Position numbers and translations under genes: made by a program | Assembly (NCBI RefSeq): GCF_000518705.1 | Contig: NZ_JAEC01000012.1 | Span: forward strand, 1 to 64,000 | Length of the DNA: 64,000 bases | Direction: 5' to 3' | Source: Shewanella colwelliana ATCC 39565 | Lineage (GTDB): Bacteria > Pseudomonadota > Gammaproteobacteria > Enterobacterales > Shewanellaceae | Notes under the pieces: model-generated | Seen by the model: only the letters and a program-made list of their open reading frames with translations | Told to the model about the DNA's origin: nothing | Database searches by the model: none | Shown here: piece by piece, positions 17,997 through 27,011 of the stretch | Layout of the letters: every line of letters starts with the position of its first letter | Numbering within the stretch: the stretch's first letter is position 1

Positions 17997-19472
17997 TTAG
18001 AATAGCGCTGCGTTTAACCATAGGTGAACCAAGATACTGGCGATATAACCTAAGGCAATCACTGGGGTCCATTTTAGGTGGGCTGCAAAGGTATAGATAC
18101 CGCGTGCTTGACCCATTAATGCGACGCCAGCTGCACTGCCGATAGAGAGCAAACTCCCCCCAACGCCTGCGGTAAGGGTCACTAATAACCATTGTCCCAG
18201 GCCCATATCTGGGTTCATGGTGAGTACTGCAAACATCACTGGAATATTATCGACAATAGCAGAGAGCACTCCCACGGCAATGTTGGCATAGGTGGTATCC
18301 CAATGGGTATACATGGCTTCAGAAACCAAGCTTAAATAACCCATAAACCCCAGACCGCCAACGCATAATACCACGCCATAGAAAAACAGGAGTGTGTCCC
18401 ACTCAGCGCGAGCAATACGGCTAAAGACATCAAAGGGCACCACGTTACCCAGTTGTTCTAGGCGTTTAATGTTGTTTTCGCGCTCCGCTTTTTCACGGGC
18501 CTTAAGCACTGCTTTTGAGAAGCTTTTTCGCAGATAGAAACCGAAAAACTGCAAGAAACCCAAACCTGTCATCATGCCAAGTACCGGAGGTAAACCTAAA
18601 AAGGTGTGAGTGCAAACGGCTGTTGCTATGGTGAGTAAGAACAAAAGAACGACACGACGAGCACCGCGTTTCATTATCACCGCTTCCTCTTCAGTATGTT
18701 GCACTGTGTTCTTGATAAAGCAGTTCATGATCGCAGCAGGCACTAAGTAGTTAACCAGAGAGGGGATAAACAAGTCGATAAATTGCTCAAAGTGCACCAC
18801 CCCTTTTTGCCATACCATCAAGGTGGTGATATCGCCAAAGGGGCTAAAGGCACCGCCAGCGTTGGCCGCAATGACAATATTGATACAGGCAAGGCCAATA
18901 AACTTCTTATTGTCGCCGCCCACTTTCATGACGACGGCACACATCAATAGGGCTGTGGTGAGGTTATCTGCGATGGGGGAGATGAAAAATGCCATAAAGC
19001 CAGTCAGCCAAAATACCGTTCGTAAACTAAAGCCGCGTCCTACCATCCAGGCACGTAATGCGTCGAACAGTTTACGTTCTTCCATGGCGTTGATATAGGT
19101 CATTGCGACTAAGAGAAACAACAGTAACTCAGCGTATTCAAGCAAGTTGTGTTTAAAAGCCGCCTCTGACAACGCTGACATGCCATGTTGCATATAGATA
19201 AAGCCAATAATGCCCCAGATAATCCCAGCTGCCACCAGTACGGGTTTGGACTTGCGTAGATGGAGTACTTCTTCACCCATAACCAGTACATAGGCGAGTA
19301 CAAATACCACTAAGGCGACGTAGCCCGCTGCGGTCGCGGTTAAATCCAAGGTCTGGCTTGCAACAGCGGTGCTGGCAAAAACTGCCGGTGTGAATAGCGT
19401 TGTTAGGAGTAAAATCAGCGCGGTAAGTCGACTCGCTGAGTTACCTAGAGTGTGCCGAAGTGCGTTCATCAA
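17997..19472 (-). CDS. nhaD: Na+/H+ antiporter NhaD
   Basis: 491 residues with an N-terminal hydrophobic segment ending PAVFASTA, probably a cleaved signal as in other NhaD proteins, and then about twelve transmembrane helices. Family hallmarks are FFISPIADNLTTALLMC, NAGGAFSPFGDITTLMVWQ and SAIVDNIPVMFAV, matching the ArsB/NhaD superfamily. NhaD uses the proton gradient to expel Na+ (and Li+) at alkaline pH. The gene stands alone on the minus strand. Confidence 0.9.
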   Translation of the reverse strand: MMNALRHTLGNSASRLTALILLLTTLFTPAVFASTAVASQTLDLTATAAGYVALVVFVLAYVLVMGEEVLHLRKSKPVLVAAGIIWGIIGFIYMQHGMSALSEAAFKHNLLEYAELLLFLLVAMTYINAMEERKLFDALRAWMVGRGFSLRTVFWLTGFMAFFISPIADNLTTALLMCAVVMKVGGDNKKFIGLACINIVIAANAGGAFSPFGDITTLMVWQKGVVHFEQFIDLFIPSLVNYLVPAAIMNCFIKNTVQHTEEEAVIMKRGARRVVLLFLLTIATAVCTHTFLGLPPVLGMMTGLGFLQFFGFYLRKSFSKAVLKAREKAERENNIKRLEQLGNVVPFDVFSRIARAEWDTLLFFYGVVLCVGGLGFMGYLSLVSEAMYTHWDTTYANIAVGVLSAIVDNIPVMFAVLTMNPDMGLGQWLLVTLTAGVGGSLLSIGSAAGVALMGQARGIYTFAAHLKWTPVIALGYIASILVHLWLNAALF

Positions 19473-19681
19473 GTGTTCTCTGTGTTAGAAACTGATCAGA
19501 AATTACCACAGCAGTCACCACTCAAATGTTGATGCGCCTCAAGTTTATGTGCATTAGCATCGTCTAAGTCACAAAAATGTTGTTAAAAACCACATTGTAA
19601 ATAACGATTTACCTACAAAGTGGTAATAAATTTGTCTTGTTGCAGCTAGGAGTACCGCGGCTGTCGATAGTTCATGACAGG

Positions 19682-20533
19682 TTAAATTTCGCCAAAACGT
19701 CCCGCTTGATAGTCGCGTACGGCTTGCTCTATTTCAGTTTGAGTGTTCATGACAAATGGGCCCATGTGAACAATCTTCTCCCTGATAGGGTTACCTGCAA
19801 AAATAAGCAGTCCAGCGCCCTCATTACCTGCATTGAGGACAACAAGGCTTTGGCTATCTAACACCAAATATTGTCCTTGGTTAAACGACTGTGCGTGAGG
19901 TGCCGTGACTAAGTTGCCTTGGTAGATGTAGACAGCGACAAAGTCGCGATGGGCGAGGTTTAACTCCGCTTTTCCGTTTGCGGCTAACATGAGGTCTGCG
20001 ATCATCGCATCACCAGCAAGCCCTTGGATAGGCGCACAAATGCTGTGCTCGCCGACAAAACGCCAATTACCCGCTAATGCCCGTAACGTGGCACCCGATT
20101 GATTGCGTGACTCAGGGTTTCCCTCTTCGGTGCTATCTTGATAGATGGCTGGGCGCATCTTCTCTTTGGCGGGCATATTGACCCAAATTTGAAAGCCATG
20201 CAGGCCATCGGTAGCATCGGCCAATGGCATTTCTGAATGCACCACGCCGCTGCCCGTGCTCATCCATTGCGTATCGGTTGCACGAATCGCTTTGACATTC
20301 CCCAGTTGATCTCTGTGTTCAAATCCCCCTTTACGGATATAAGTGAATGTCTCTATGCCACGGTGTGGGTGAGGGGGGAAGCCACCGATAAAATCTTGCT
20401 CATCATCGGATTTTATCTCATCGAGCATTAAGAAAGGATCGAACTTAGTATTTAAAAAGTCGGCCACACGATGAATGTTTACGCCATCACCATCCATAGC
20501 GGGTCTCGCGTTAAATTGACTAATAACGTGCAT
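19682..20533 (-). CDS. Pirin-family protein
   Basis: A 283-residue bicupin. The N-terminal cupin has the metal-site motif GFPPHPHRGIETFTYI with downstream H103-like HSEMP, and the C-terminal cupin carries LNLAHRDFVAVYIYQG. Bacterial pirins include quercetin 2,3-dioxygenases and regulators of metabolic enzymes, so the activity here is not certain. The start has an AGGAG-type site in AAAGGAGTGCTTA. Single gene, divergent from the next one. Confidence 0.85.
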   Translation of the reverse strand: MHVISQFNARPAMDGDGVNIHRVADFLNTKFDPFLMLDEIKSDDEQDFIGGFPPHPHRGIETFTYIRKGGFEHRDQLGNVKAIRATDTQWMSTGSGVVHSEMPLADATDGLHGFQIWVNMPAKEKMRPAIYQDSTEEGNPESRNQSGATLRALAGNWRFVGEHSICAPIQGLAGDAMIADLMLAANGKAELNLAHRDFVAVYIYQGNLVTAPHAQSFNQGQYLVLDSQSLVVLNAGNEGAGLLIFAGNPIREKIVHMGPFVMNTQTEIEQAVRDYQAGRFGEI

Positions 20534-20835
20534 TAAGCACTCCTTTGAGCAGAAATAGTAAGTCAGATATTAATGGCTGATTCATGGCCAATCTCTAGCA
20601 TAGCGACTTGATAGGTGAACAAAAATAGCTAAAAACTACTCATACCTTTCGATTAAATCGAATGATATTGTTACCCATATTTAGTCGAGGATATTGGTTT
20701 TAACTATTGTTTTTGCGACGGTTTATTGGCTTGTGTTAGTATCCGCGAGCGCTCAATGATAGACAGCTCATCCCTGATGGGGCTAGAAGGGGGCAAAACT
20801 CAATAGGCTGTGCAACAAAAGGAGTATTGCACGAT
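20534..20835. other. Divergent intergenic region
   Basis: This spacer between pirin and the next gene holds two promoters by position. Nothing else is recognisable; AAAAGGAG near 20817-20824 is the ribosome site of the plus-strand gene. Confidence 0.4.
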
Positions 20836-21423
20836 ATGGATATCAATTCGCAACAGAGCGCGGCCAGTGCGCCAGTGAAACGTTTTCCACAACTGGATAA
20901 TCGTGAGTTGGTCAAAACCAGTTTTTGGATTAGCCAAGTATTTATGATTATCGCTACCATTGTCGGCGTTTATTTGGCGGCGCAAGAGGGCTTGTCACAG
21001 GCGATCACATTTGACAATTTGACTAACAAGCAAAACAACTACTATCTACGCCACGCGCTATATGATGAGCTTAATGACAACGTCAGCATTATCAATGACT
21101 ATGCGGATTTTATTTCAGGTAAAGCGCCTTACGATATCAAGAGTCACCACCCGACCATGGCAAACTTTGTGTGGGATAATATGCGTTACTCACCCAATAC
21201 GTTAGAGACGCCGTCACAAATTTTGTCTGATACTCGCCGCTTTTATATGCAAGCCTCTGAGATAGTGAGTAAGGTTGAGGCGCGCGTGTACGGCGCTAAA
21301 TATGGAGGCGGTTTGCTTAAAGCATTGACGCAAGAGGTGAGCGAAAACACCTTACCGGCCTTGAAAGCTAACTACAGTGCGTTAGCGAATGAGTTGAAGC
21401 GCCATGAGATTTATGTGGAGTAA
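20836..21423 (+). CDS. Hypothetical single-pass membrane protein
   Basis: About 195 residues. Residues 1-25 are cytosolic and polar, one transmembrane segment follows (SQVFMIIATIVGVYLAA), and the remaining 150 residues are helical, soluble and probably periplasmic (NNYYLRHALYDELNDNV and so on). No known domain is recognised. The start ATG 20836 is 11 bases after GGAG; the earlier TTG at 20827 is too close to that site. It lies 66 bp before the rhomboid gene and may share its mRNA. Confidence 0.65.
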   Translation: MDINSQQSAASAPVKRFPQLDNRELVKTSFWISQVFMIIATIVGVYLAAQEGLSQAITFDNLTNKQNNYYLRHALYDELNDNVSIINDYADFISGKAPYDIKSHHPTMANFVWDNMRYSPNTLETPSQILSDTRRFYMQASEIVSKVEARVYGAKYGGGLLKALTQEVSENTLPALKANYSALANELKRHEIYVE

Positions 21424-21489
21424 TGGTTTGGCTACAAAAAAGCGTACAAGCATAATATTAACCATCACAGAGTAAAAGGACTTAAATCG

Positions 21490-22572
21490 ATGACAATGAG
21501 TTGTCCAGGTTGCCATAAGGGAGTAATGAAGGTCTATGATTTTCATGGTGAAGAGGTCGATAACTGCCAAACCTGTGGTGGTATGTGGTTTGAAAACGGC
21601 GAGTTAAATGGCGCACTATCAACCGCTGATAATGGTAATGATAAGGTCAGAATTGAGGAGACCTTAGGCCAACATTTGGGGGCATCGGCACGCCGCTGTC
21701 ATCATTGTGATTGCACCATGGAACACTATCACCTGATGGATGGTTACCAGATTGAGGTGGATGTCTGCCATCAATGTAGTGGTATCTGGATTGATGAGCA
21801 TGAGAGACAAAAAGTGGTGCAATCGCCTTTAGTTAAGCAGCTTCTGGCCGACCTCGATGCCAAGATCAGCGTAAAGACTTGGGTGTTTCAATTTCTGTCG
21901 CAGATGCCAATAGAGTTCAATATCAAACCTAAAACGCGCCCCCTTGTTACCTATTTACTGCTGGCACTCAATATTTTGATCTTTATGGGGTATGGCTTTA
22001 ACGGCGATAATACCGATTGGGTATTTGAACAGTTTGCTATGCAGTCGAGCGATCTGTTGGCGGGCCATCATCCTTGGTCATTGTTCAGTCACATGTTTCT
22101 TCATGGTGATTTGATGCATCTAGCAGGCAACATGTACTTTTTATATGTAGTGGGGGACAACCTTGAAGATGCACTGGGACGGATGCGTTTTCTGGGTTGG
22201 TATCTGCTATGTGGTATAGCGGCAGCAGCAACGCAAATAGCCGCAGACCCAACATCGAGTATCTATATGGTGGGTGCCAGCGGCGCAATTGCAGGGCTAT
22301 TTGGTATGTACCTGGTGTGGTTTCGTCATGCGAGCCTCACCTTCATGTTTGTCATTTACCAAAAGAAACTTAGCCCAATGGCATTTTTTGCCATCTGGTT
22401 AGGCTTTAATATTCTAGGCTTGGTCACTGCGGGACAAGGTGTTGCTTACTGGGCGCATATCGGTGGCTTCGTTACTGGCTTAGTGCTTGGTGTCACGATG
22501 AAGTCGCAAGTAATGGCGAGCAATCCCTTGTTGGCCATGTTGAATGAACCTGAAGTTAAAATCGCTCGCTAA
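21490..22572 (+). CDS. Rhomboid serine protease with two N-terminal zinc-ribbon motifs
   Basis: 360 residues. The first ~110 hold two TFIIB-type zinc ribbons: C5xxC8...C26xxC29GGMWF and C70xxC73...C93xxC96SGIW. From about 150 on there is a six-helix rhomboid domain with HMFLHGDLMHLAGNM (H201, H210, N214), the nucleophile S264 in VGASGAIAG, and the catalytic H323 in WAHIGGFVTG. Rhomboids cut transmembrane substrates inside the membrane. The ribbons face the cytosol if topology is standard and may recruit or sense a partner (inference). A terminator follows directly. Confidence 0.88.
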   Translation: MTMSCPGCHKGVMKVYDFHGEEVDNCQTCGGMWFENGELNGALSTADNGNDKVRIEETLGQHLGASARRCHHCDCTMEHYHLMDGYQIEVDVCHQCSGIWIDEHERQKVVQSPLVKQLLADLDAKISVKTWVFQFLSQMPIEFNIKPKTRPLVTYLLLALNILIFMGYGFNGDNTDWVFEQFAMQSSDLLAGHHPWSLFSHMFLHGDLMHLAGNMYFLYVVGDNLEDALGRMRFLGWYLLCGIAAAATQIAADPTSSIYMVGASGAIAGLFGMYLVWFRHASLTFMFVIYQKKLSPMAFFAIWLGFNILGLVTAGQGVAYWAHIGGFVTGLVLGVTMKSQVMASNPLLAMLNEPEVKIAR

Positions 22573-22597
22573 TGGCTGACTAAATCGATAGTGGTTG

Positions 22598-22622
22598 AAA
22601 GCGCCTGTGGGCGCTTTTTTGT
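22598..22622 (+). terminator. Terminator of the rhomboid gene
   Basis: AAAGCGCC/GGCGCTTT stem with a TGTG loop and a following T run. Confidence 0.9.
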
Positions 22623-22714
22623 GCTTGTAGTTTGCCTTGTAGTAATGGGCTATTACCTCGTGTCATCGCTGGTGGGTAAAGTAGCTTGGATAGTATTTAA
22701 CTGACAGGGAGTGA

Positions 22715-23275
22715 ATGATGGCTAACGTACTCATTATTGCGGGTGATTTTGTCGAAGATTACGAGTTAATGGTGCCGTTTCAGGCGTTGCAGATGGTGGG
22801 GCATCAAGTGACTGTAGTGTGTCCAGATAAAATGGCTGGTGAAACAGTGAAGACCGCAATCCACGATTTTGAAGGTGACCAGACCTACACAGAAAAGCCT
22901 GGGCATCTTTTTAGTCTAAATGGTGCCTTTGCTGAGGTGTCAGCAACAGATTTTGATGGGTTACTCATACCGGGTGGCCGATCGCCAGAATACTTGCGGT
23001 TAAATGCCACGGTAATAGAGCTCGTACAGGCTTTTGCCGACAGCAATAAGCCGATAGCAGCAGTGTGTCATGGTGCTCAAATTCTCACTGCGGCAAATGT
23101 TGTCAAAGGTAAGCGAGTATCAGCTTATCCTGCTTGCGCCCCCGAAGTGAGCCAAGCGGGTGGCGAGTATTGTGATATTGCGGTGACAGAAGCCATCACT
23201 GACGGCAACTTGGTGACCGCGCCTGCGTGGCCAGCGCATCCGGCTTGGTTAGCGCAATTTAATGCATTGCTGTAA
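22715..23275 (+). CDS. DJ-1/PfpI family protein
   Basis: A 186-residue class-I-glutamine-amidotransferase-like protein. The nucleophile elbow [10 protein letters not shown] gives the conserved cysteine, an N-terminal acidic residue in [14 protein letters not shown] corresponds to the family's conserved Glu, and [14 protein letters not shown] is typical of PfpI/YhbO members. The family includes deglycases/glyoxalases and chaperone-like stress proteins. Two adjacent ATGs exist; the second (22718) may be the true start. Monocistronic. Confidence 0.83.
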   Translation: MMANVLIIAGDFVEDYELMVPFQALQMVGHQVTVVCPDKMAGETVKTAIHDFEGDQTYTEKPGHLFSLNGAFAEVSATDFDGLLIPGGRSPEYLRLNATVIELVQAFADSNKPIAAVCHGAQILTAANVVKGKRVSAYPACAPEVSQAGGEYCDIAVTEAITDGNLVTAPAWPAHPAWLAQFNALL

Positions 23276-23361
23276 TACCATCATACAGGCGATGAAGGTC
23301 TAATTGCCTCGGCGCGCAAATAAGTTCAGGCTAGGCCTCTGTAATAAGCGGGGAGAAAATC

Positions 23362-23673
23362 ATGTGTGAGATCTATTCCGGTGCCGAACCTGAACTATTT
23401 GCCCTTAAAACGCGCTCTATTCGCATAGATGGCGTTGTGACTAGCATTCGTTTAGAGGCCGTGTTTTGGCAAATTCTGCAACAGATCGCTGATGAAGCGG
23501 AGTTGACGATTGCTGAGTTCCTAACCCGTATTTACCGTGAAGTGCTGCTCAAAAATCGGCAAATGAGTAATTTCTCGTCGCTGTTAAGAGTCGCCTGTAC
23601 CACGTACTTAAACCAAGGCACGCGCCTTGTCCTCGCTCAGCCGATATCAGATCTTGAGTCACTCACAACCTAA
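23362..23673 (+). CDS. Ribbon-helix-helix domain protein
   Basis: 103 residues matching the RHH_4-type pattern: a strand with TRSIRIDGVVTSIRLEAVFW followed by helices ILQQIADEAELTIAEFLTRIYREVL. Such proteins dimerise to form a DNA-binding beta ribbon, so a transcriptional regulator is possible, but the target is unknown. GGGGAG precedes ATG 23362. Confidence 0.72.
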   Translation: MCEIYSGAEPELFALKTRSIRIDGVVTSIRLEAVFWQILQQIADEAELTIAEFLTRIYREVLLKNRQMSNFSSLLRVACTTYLNQGTRLVLAQPISDLESLTT

Positions 23674-23836
23674 GCGAACAGATAGCGTTTTTTGGGGGGG
23701 AATATGCTTAATCCCCTTTGTTTGTGCGGGTTTAGCTTAGTGTTTCATCAGCAAATTACCGTCTCTTTCTTATACTGAATGGTATACAGTAGAGGGCATT
23801 GATTCTCGATGTACTTTCTTGACGACGGATATCCTC

Positions 23837-25318
23837 ATGACACAGACGCCTATCGATCTTGGCTTAAACTTTGATAATAGCTATGCCAATCAGCTTGAAG
23901 GTTTTTATGTTGCCTGCCTAGGTGACGCCGCACCAACCCCTGCGTTGGTTAAGCTAAATACCTCCTTGGCTAAGCAGATAGGGTTAACTCAAAGTGAGCC
24001 CTCTTTGTTGGCAACCGCATTATCCGGTGGTCACGCCCCGCAGGGGAGTGCGCCGTTGGCACAGGTTTATGCTGGGCATCAGTTTGGCGGCTACAACCCG
24101 CAGCTAGGGGATGGCCGAGCCCTGCTATTGGGCGAGGTACTCGACAGCTCGGGTCAACGTTTGGATCTGCAATTAAAAGGTTCTGGTCCGACACAGTTTT
24201 CTCGTGGCGGTGACGGCAAAGCTGTGATTGGTGCGGTGCTAAGAGAGTATATTGTCAGCGAAGCGATGTATGCGCTGAATATTCCGACCACTAGGGCATT
24301 GGCTGCGGTGACTACGGGAGAAACGATTTTACGGGATAATCAACAGTTACCTGGGGCGGTACTAACACGTATGGCGTCGAGTCATCTGCGGGTCGGAACT
24401 TTTCAATACGTTGCAGCGCAGGGGGATCAAGACAAGGTCAAGCAACTGGCTGACTATGCCATTGCACGCCACTATCCTGAAGTGCAACAAAGCCAGCAAG
24501 TGTATTTAGACTTTCTTTGTGCCGTTCGCGATAAGCAGGCTGAACTGATCGCCAAATGGTTGCTGGTAGGGTTTGTGCATGGCGTCATGAATACCGACAA
24601 TATGACCATCAGCGGTGAAACCATTGATTACGGCCCCTGTGCATTTATGGACGATTATGCCTCTTATGCACTGTTTAGCTCTATCGATAGAGAAGGGCGC
24701 TACGCTTATAATAATCAACCGGTTATTGGCCAATGGAACCTGGCACGTTTAGCTGAGACTTTGTTACCGCTGATTGATGATGAGCAGAGTGTGGCGATAG
24801 AGAAAGCAACGCAGGCAGTGACCGATTTTTGGCCACAGTTTAAGCATCACTGGATCACGGGCATGCGTGCCAAGCTAGGCCTCACGACACAAGAGCAAGG
24901 CGATGAGGCGTTAGCAGAGCAACTGTTTGAGTCTATGGAGGGAGAGCAGGTCGATTTTACTATGCTGTTTCGCCAATTAGCTACCGACCTTGAAACGGGG
25001 GCTAATGAGAGTGAAAACCTGTTTAGCCATGGTGAGAAATTTAACCAATGGCGTCAATCTTGGTTGGCGCGACTGGCTACAGAGCAATTATCGATTTCAG
25101 AGCGAGTTGTGCAGATGAACGCAGTTAATCCACTCTATATTGCGCGCAACCATCAAGTTGAAGCTGCCATTGAGGCCGCTCAGCGCGGTGATTATCAGCC
25201 TTTTGAAAAACTAACTGCGATATTGGCGAGCCCCTATACCGAACAAAAAGGTGCAGAAGCGTATGCAGGGCCTGCTCCAGCGAGTTTCGGTCCATTTGTG
25301 AGCTATTGCGGTACCTAA
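23837..25318 (+). CDS. selO: Protein adenylyltransferase SelO (YdiU family)
   Basis: About 493 residues with the pseudokinase-like SelO motifs in order: QVYAGHQFGGYNPQLGDGRA, DLQLKGSGPTQFSRGGDGKA, HGVMNTDNM and YGPCAFMDDY. The chain ends in the conserved YCGT, where some homologues have selenocysteine; here it is a normal Cys codon. SelO transfers AMP from ATP to Ser/Thr/Tyr of target proteins and is linked to oxidative stress. I choose ATG 23837 over the TTG at 23819, because the family begins near LDNSYA and the extra residues add nothing. Confidence 0.93.
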   Translation: MTQTPIDLGLNFDNSYANQLEGFYVACLGDAAPTPALVKLNTSLAKQIGLTQSEPSLLATALSGGHAPQGSAPLAQVYAGHQFGGYNPQLGDGRALLLGEVLDSSGQRLDLQLKGSGPTQFSRGGDGKAVIGAVLREYIVSEAMYALNIPTTRALAAVTTGETILRDNQQLPGAVLTRMASSHLRVGTFQYVAAQGDQDKVKQLADYAIARHYPEVQQSQQVYLDFLCAVRDKQAELIAKWLLVGFVHGVMNTDNMTISGETIDYGPCAFMDDYASYALFSSIDREGRYAYNNQPVIGQWNLARLAETLLPLIDDEQSVAIEKATQAVTDFWPQFKHHWITGMRAKLGLTTQEQGDEALAEQLFESMEGEQVDFTMLFRQLATDLETGANESENLFSHGEKFNQWRQSWLARLATEQLSISERVVQMNAVNPLYIARNHQVEAAIEAAQRGDYQPFEKLTAILASPYTEQKGAEAYAGPAPASFGPFVSYCGT

Positions 25319-25486
25319 GTGGTGTGTGTTCCAGCTGAGTTGGTGGCATTAATGGGAAAGCCTTGGAACTAATGCAGGCCATCTTAAGTCATACGTTTGT
25401 ACGTGATCACGACTAACTGGCATTTGCCTTTAACTTGGTTACAATATACACAATTTAAATCATGACAATCGCTTACCGAGGTGTAG

Positions 25487-25855
25487 ATGGACAAAGCAAA
25501 GATTTTGGTTATTGATGATGACCCTGTTTGCACTGGCGTGCTATTGGCCATCTTAGGGGATGATTATGAGGTGGCTTCAGCCAATTCTGGCAGTGGTGCG
25601 ATTGAGGTGCTGACCGCTATGCGGCCAAACCTGATTTTACTCGATATCACTATGCCCAATATCAATGGCTATCAGGTTATTAAGCATCTGAAGAGTGATA
25701 ATTCAACCGCAACTATCCCAGTAATTGTGATCAGCTCACTCGTTGAGGAGTCGGATAAAGAGTTTGCCCTCAAATTGGGTGCCGATGACTATTTAACTAA
25801 GCCTATTCAGCCCAATGCAATACAAGCAATGTTGGATCAGTATCTAGCTGCTTAA
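25487..25855 (+). CDS. Single-domain response regulator (CheY-like)
   Basis: 122 residues, only a receiver domain. The acidic pocket is D10-D12 (VIDDDP), the phosphoacceptor is D53 (ILLDITMP), S83/S84 supply the Thr/Ser switch (VISSL), and K105 lies in YLTKP. There is no output domain, so it acts through protein contact with an unknown partner. No kinase gene is adjacent; the cognate kinase may be encoded elsewhere. Confidence 0.88.
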   Translation: MDKAKILVIDDDPVCTGVLLAILGDDYEVASANSGSGAIEVLTAMRPNLILLDITMPNINGYQVIKHLKSDNSTATIPVIVISSLVEESDKEFALKLGADDYLTKPIQPNAIQAMLDQYLAA

Positions 25856-25869
25856 GTTTGTTAATAAGT

Positions 25870-25900
25870 ACCGTCGGGGCATAAATCCGACGGTGTTTGA
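25870..25900 (+). terminator. Terminator of the response-regulator gene
   Basis: ACCGTCGG/CCGACGGT stem with a 9-nt loop, followed by the weak T-rich stretch GTTTGA. Confidence 0.65.
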
Positions 25901-25932
25901 TGCGACTCTATACAATGTCTAACGCTAAAGCG

Positions 25933-26595
25933 TTAGCCGCGCTGAATCGTGATATCTGCAATATAGCCATGTTCAGTGGCCACTAACGCTTGCTTCAACA
26001 TCCCTGCAGCTTCATCGGCCGACATAAAGCTTGAGGTGTCGAGCACCTTACCGCTACTGGGCCAAAAGCCTGTGTCCATGCCGCCGGGGTATACGGCGAT
26101 AAGTTTCATGGGAGCGTCTTTTAACTCAAGCCGTATGGACTCGATAAAGCCGCGCACCGCCCATTTAGCCGCGCAGTAGGTGGACTCGCCTGCTTTGGCT
26201 GCCAGTGCTGCGGTAGACATCACTATCACTAGGTTGACCTCTTGATCTCTATAGCGTTTTACCAGTTCTCGCACTAGTAAGATGGTAGAAGTAACATTGT
26301 TGTTGAGCAGTTTTGTTATCTCATCGGCAGTTTGGTTTTCGATGGGGCCAAAATAACCACTGCCCGCACAGTGAATCACACTACTGGGTTGCTGGGGGAC
26401 TTTATTGAGTAAGGAGATCACGCTGGTTTCACTGCTTAAATCGGCTGCGATGGCTTGGATATTTGTGGCACCATTACTGATTTGTTGTAGACGTGTCTGG
26501 TCGCGTCCGGTGATCACAACCGTTTGGCCATCTTGTGCATACAAGGCTGCTAATGCCGCACCTAAGCCACTGCTGGCGCCAGTAATTAATATCAT
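25933..26595 (-). CDS. Short-chain dehydrogenase/reductase
   Basis: A 220-residue classical SDR. The N-terminal cofactor motif GASSGLGAALA (TGxxxGxG type) is followed by NNVTS, and the active site is Y-x3-K in STYCAAKWAVRG, with the preceding Ser in VMSTAAL. It reduces or oxidises an unknown alcohol/ketone using NAD(P)H. The residue after the second strand, R in VVITGRDQTR, favours NADP(H) (inference). Monocistronic. Confidence 0.85.
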   Translation of the reverse strand: MILITGASSGLGAALAALYAQDGQTVVITGRDQTRLQQISNGATNIQAIAADLSSETSVISLLNKVPQQPSSVIHCAGSGYFGPIENQTADEITKLLNNNVTSTILLVRELVKRYRDQEVNLVIVMSTAALAAKAGESTYCAAKWAVRGFIESIRLELKDAPMKLIAVYPGGMDTGFWPSSGKVLDTSSFMSADEAAGMLKQALVATEHGYIADITIQRG

Positions 26596-27011
26596 GTTTA
26601 TACCCGATTTTAATGCTCTGTTTTTGGCTATTATGCCTCAATATGATGGTTCTGTTCAGTTTGATGCTCAGGCTTGTGATCGAGATAAATCGTGGCAGTT
26701 AGAAATAACAACATTCCCCATCGAAGTTGTCGAAATACGTAGATAAAAGTGCTGTATAACCATCATAGCTGATGGCTAAGGCTCGGAGGGGCAGGTAAGC
26801 CCTGTTTGAGCCGTTTGCGATTTTTATGGGAGTATGAGGAGCCTAACTCATACATGTAACTTCGTTATGGGTGGCATGGGGAGATGCAAGAGAGGGCTGT
26901 TGATCCCCCTTCTTGCCCCAATGTGGAATGGACTTCCACGATTTTATCGGTCGTAAGACAGACTTAGACCGCGTTAGCGTAAGGTCGCTCCTGAATAATC
27001 AGAATCACTTC
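26596..27011. other. Non-coding region between SDR and metH
   Basis: 416 bp without a credible gene. It contains a small hairpin, GTGGAA/TTCCAC at 26923-26939, and repeat-like text around AGATGCAAGAGAGGGCTG, which may be part of a dispersed repeat; no second copy is in the window. It covers the 3' side of metH and the promoter of the SDR gene. Confidence 0.4.
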
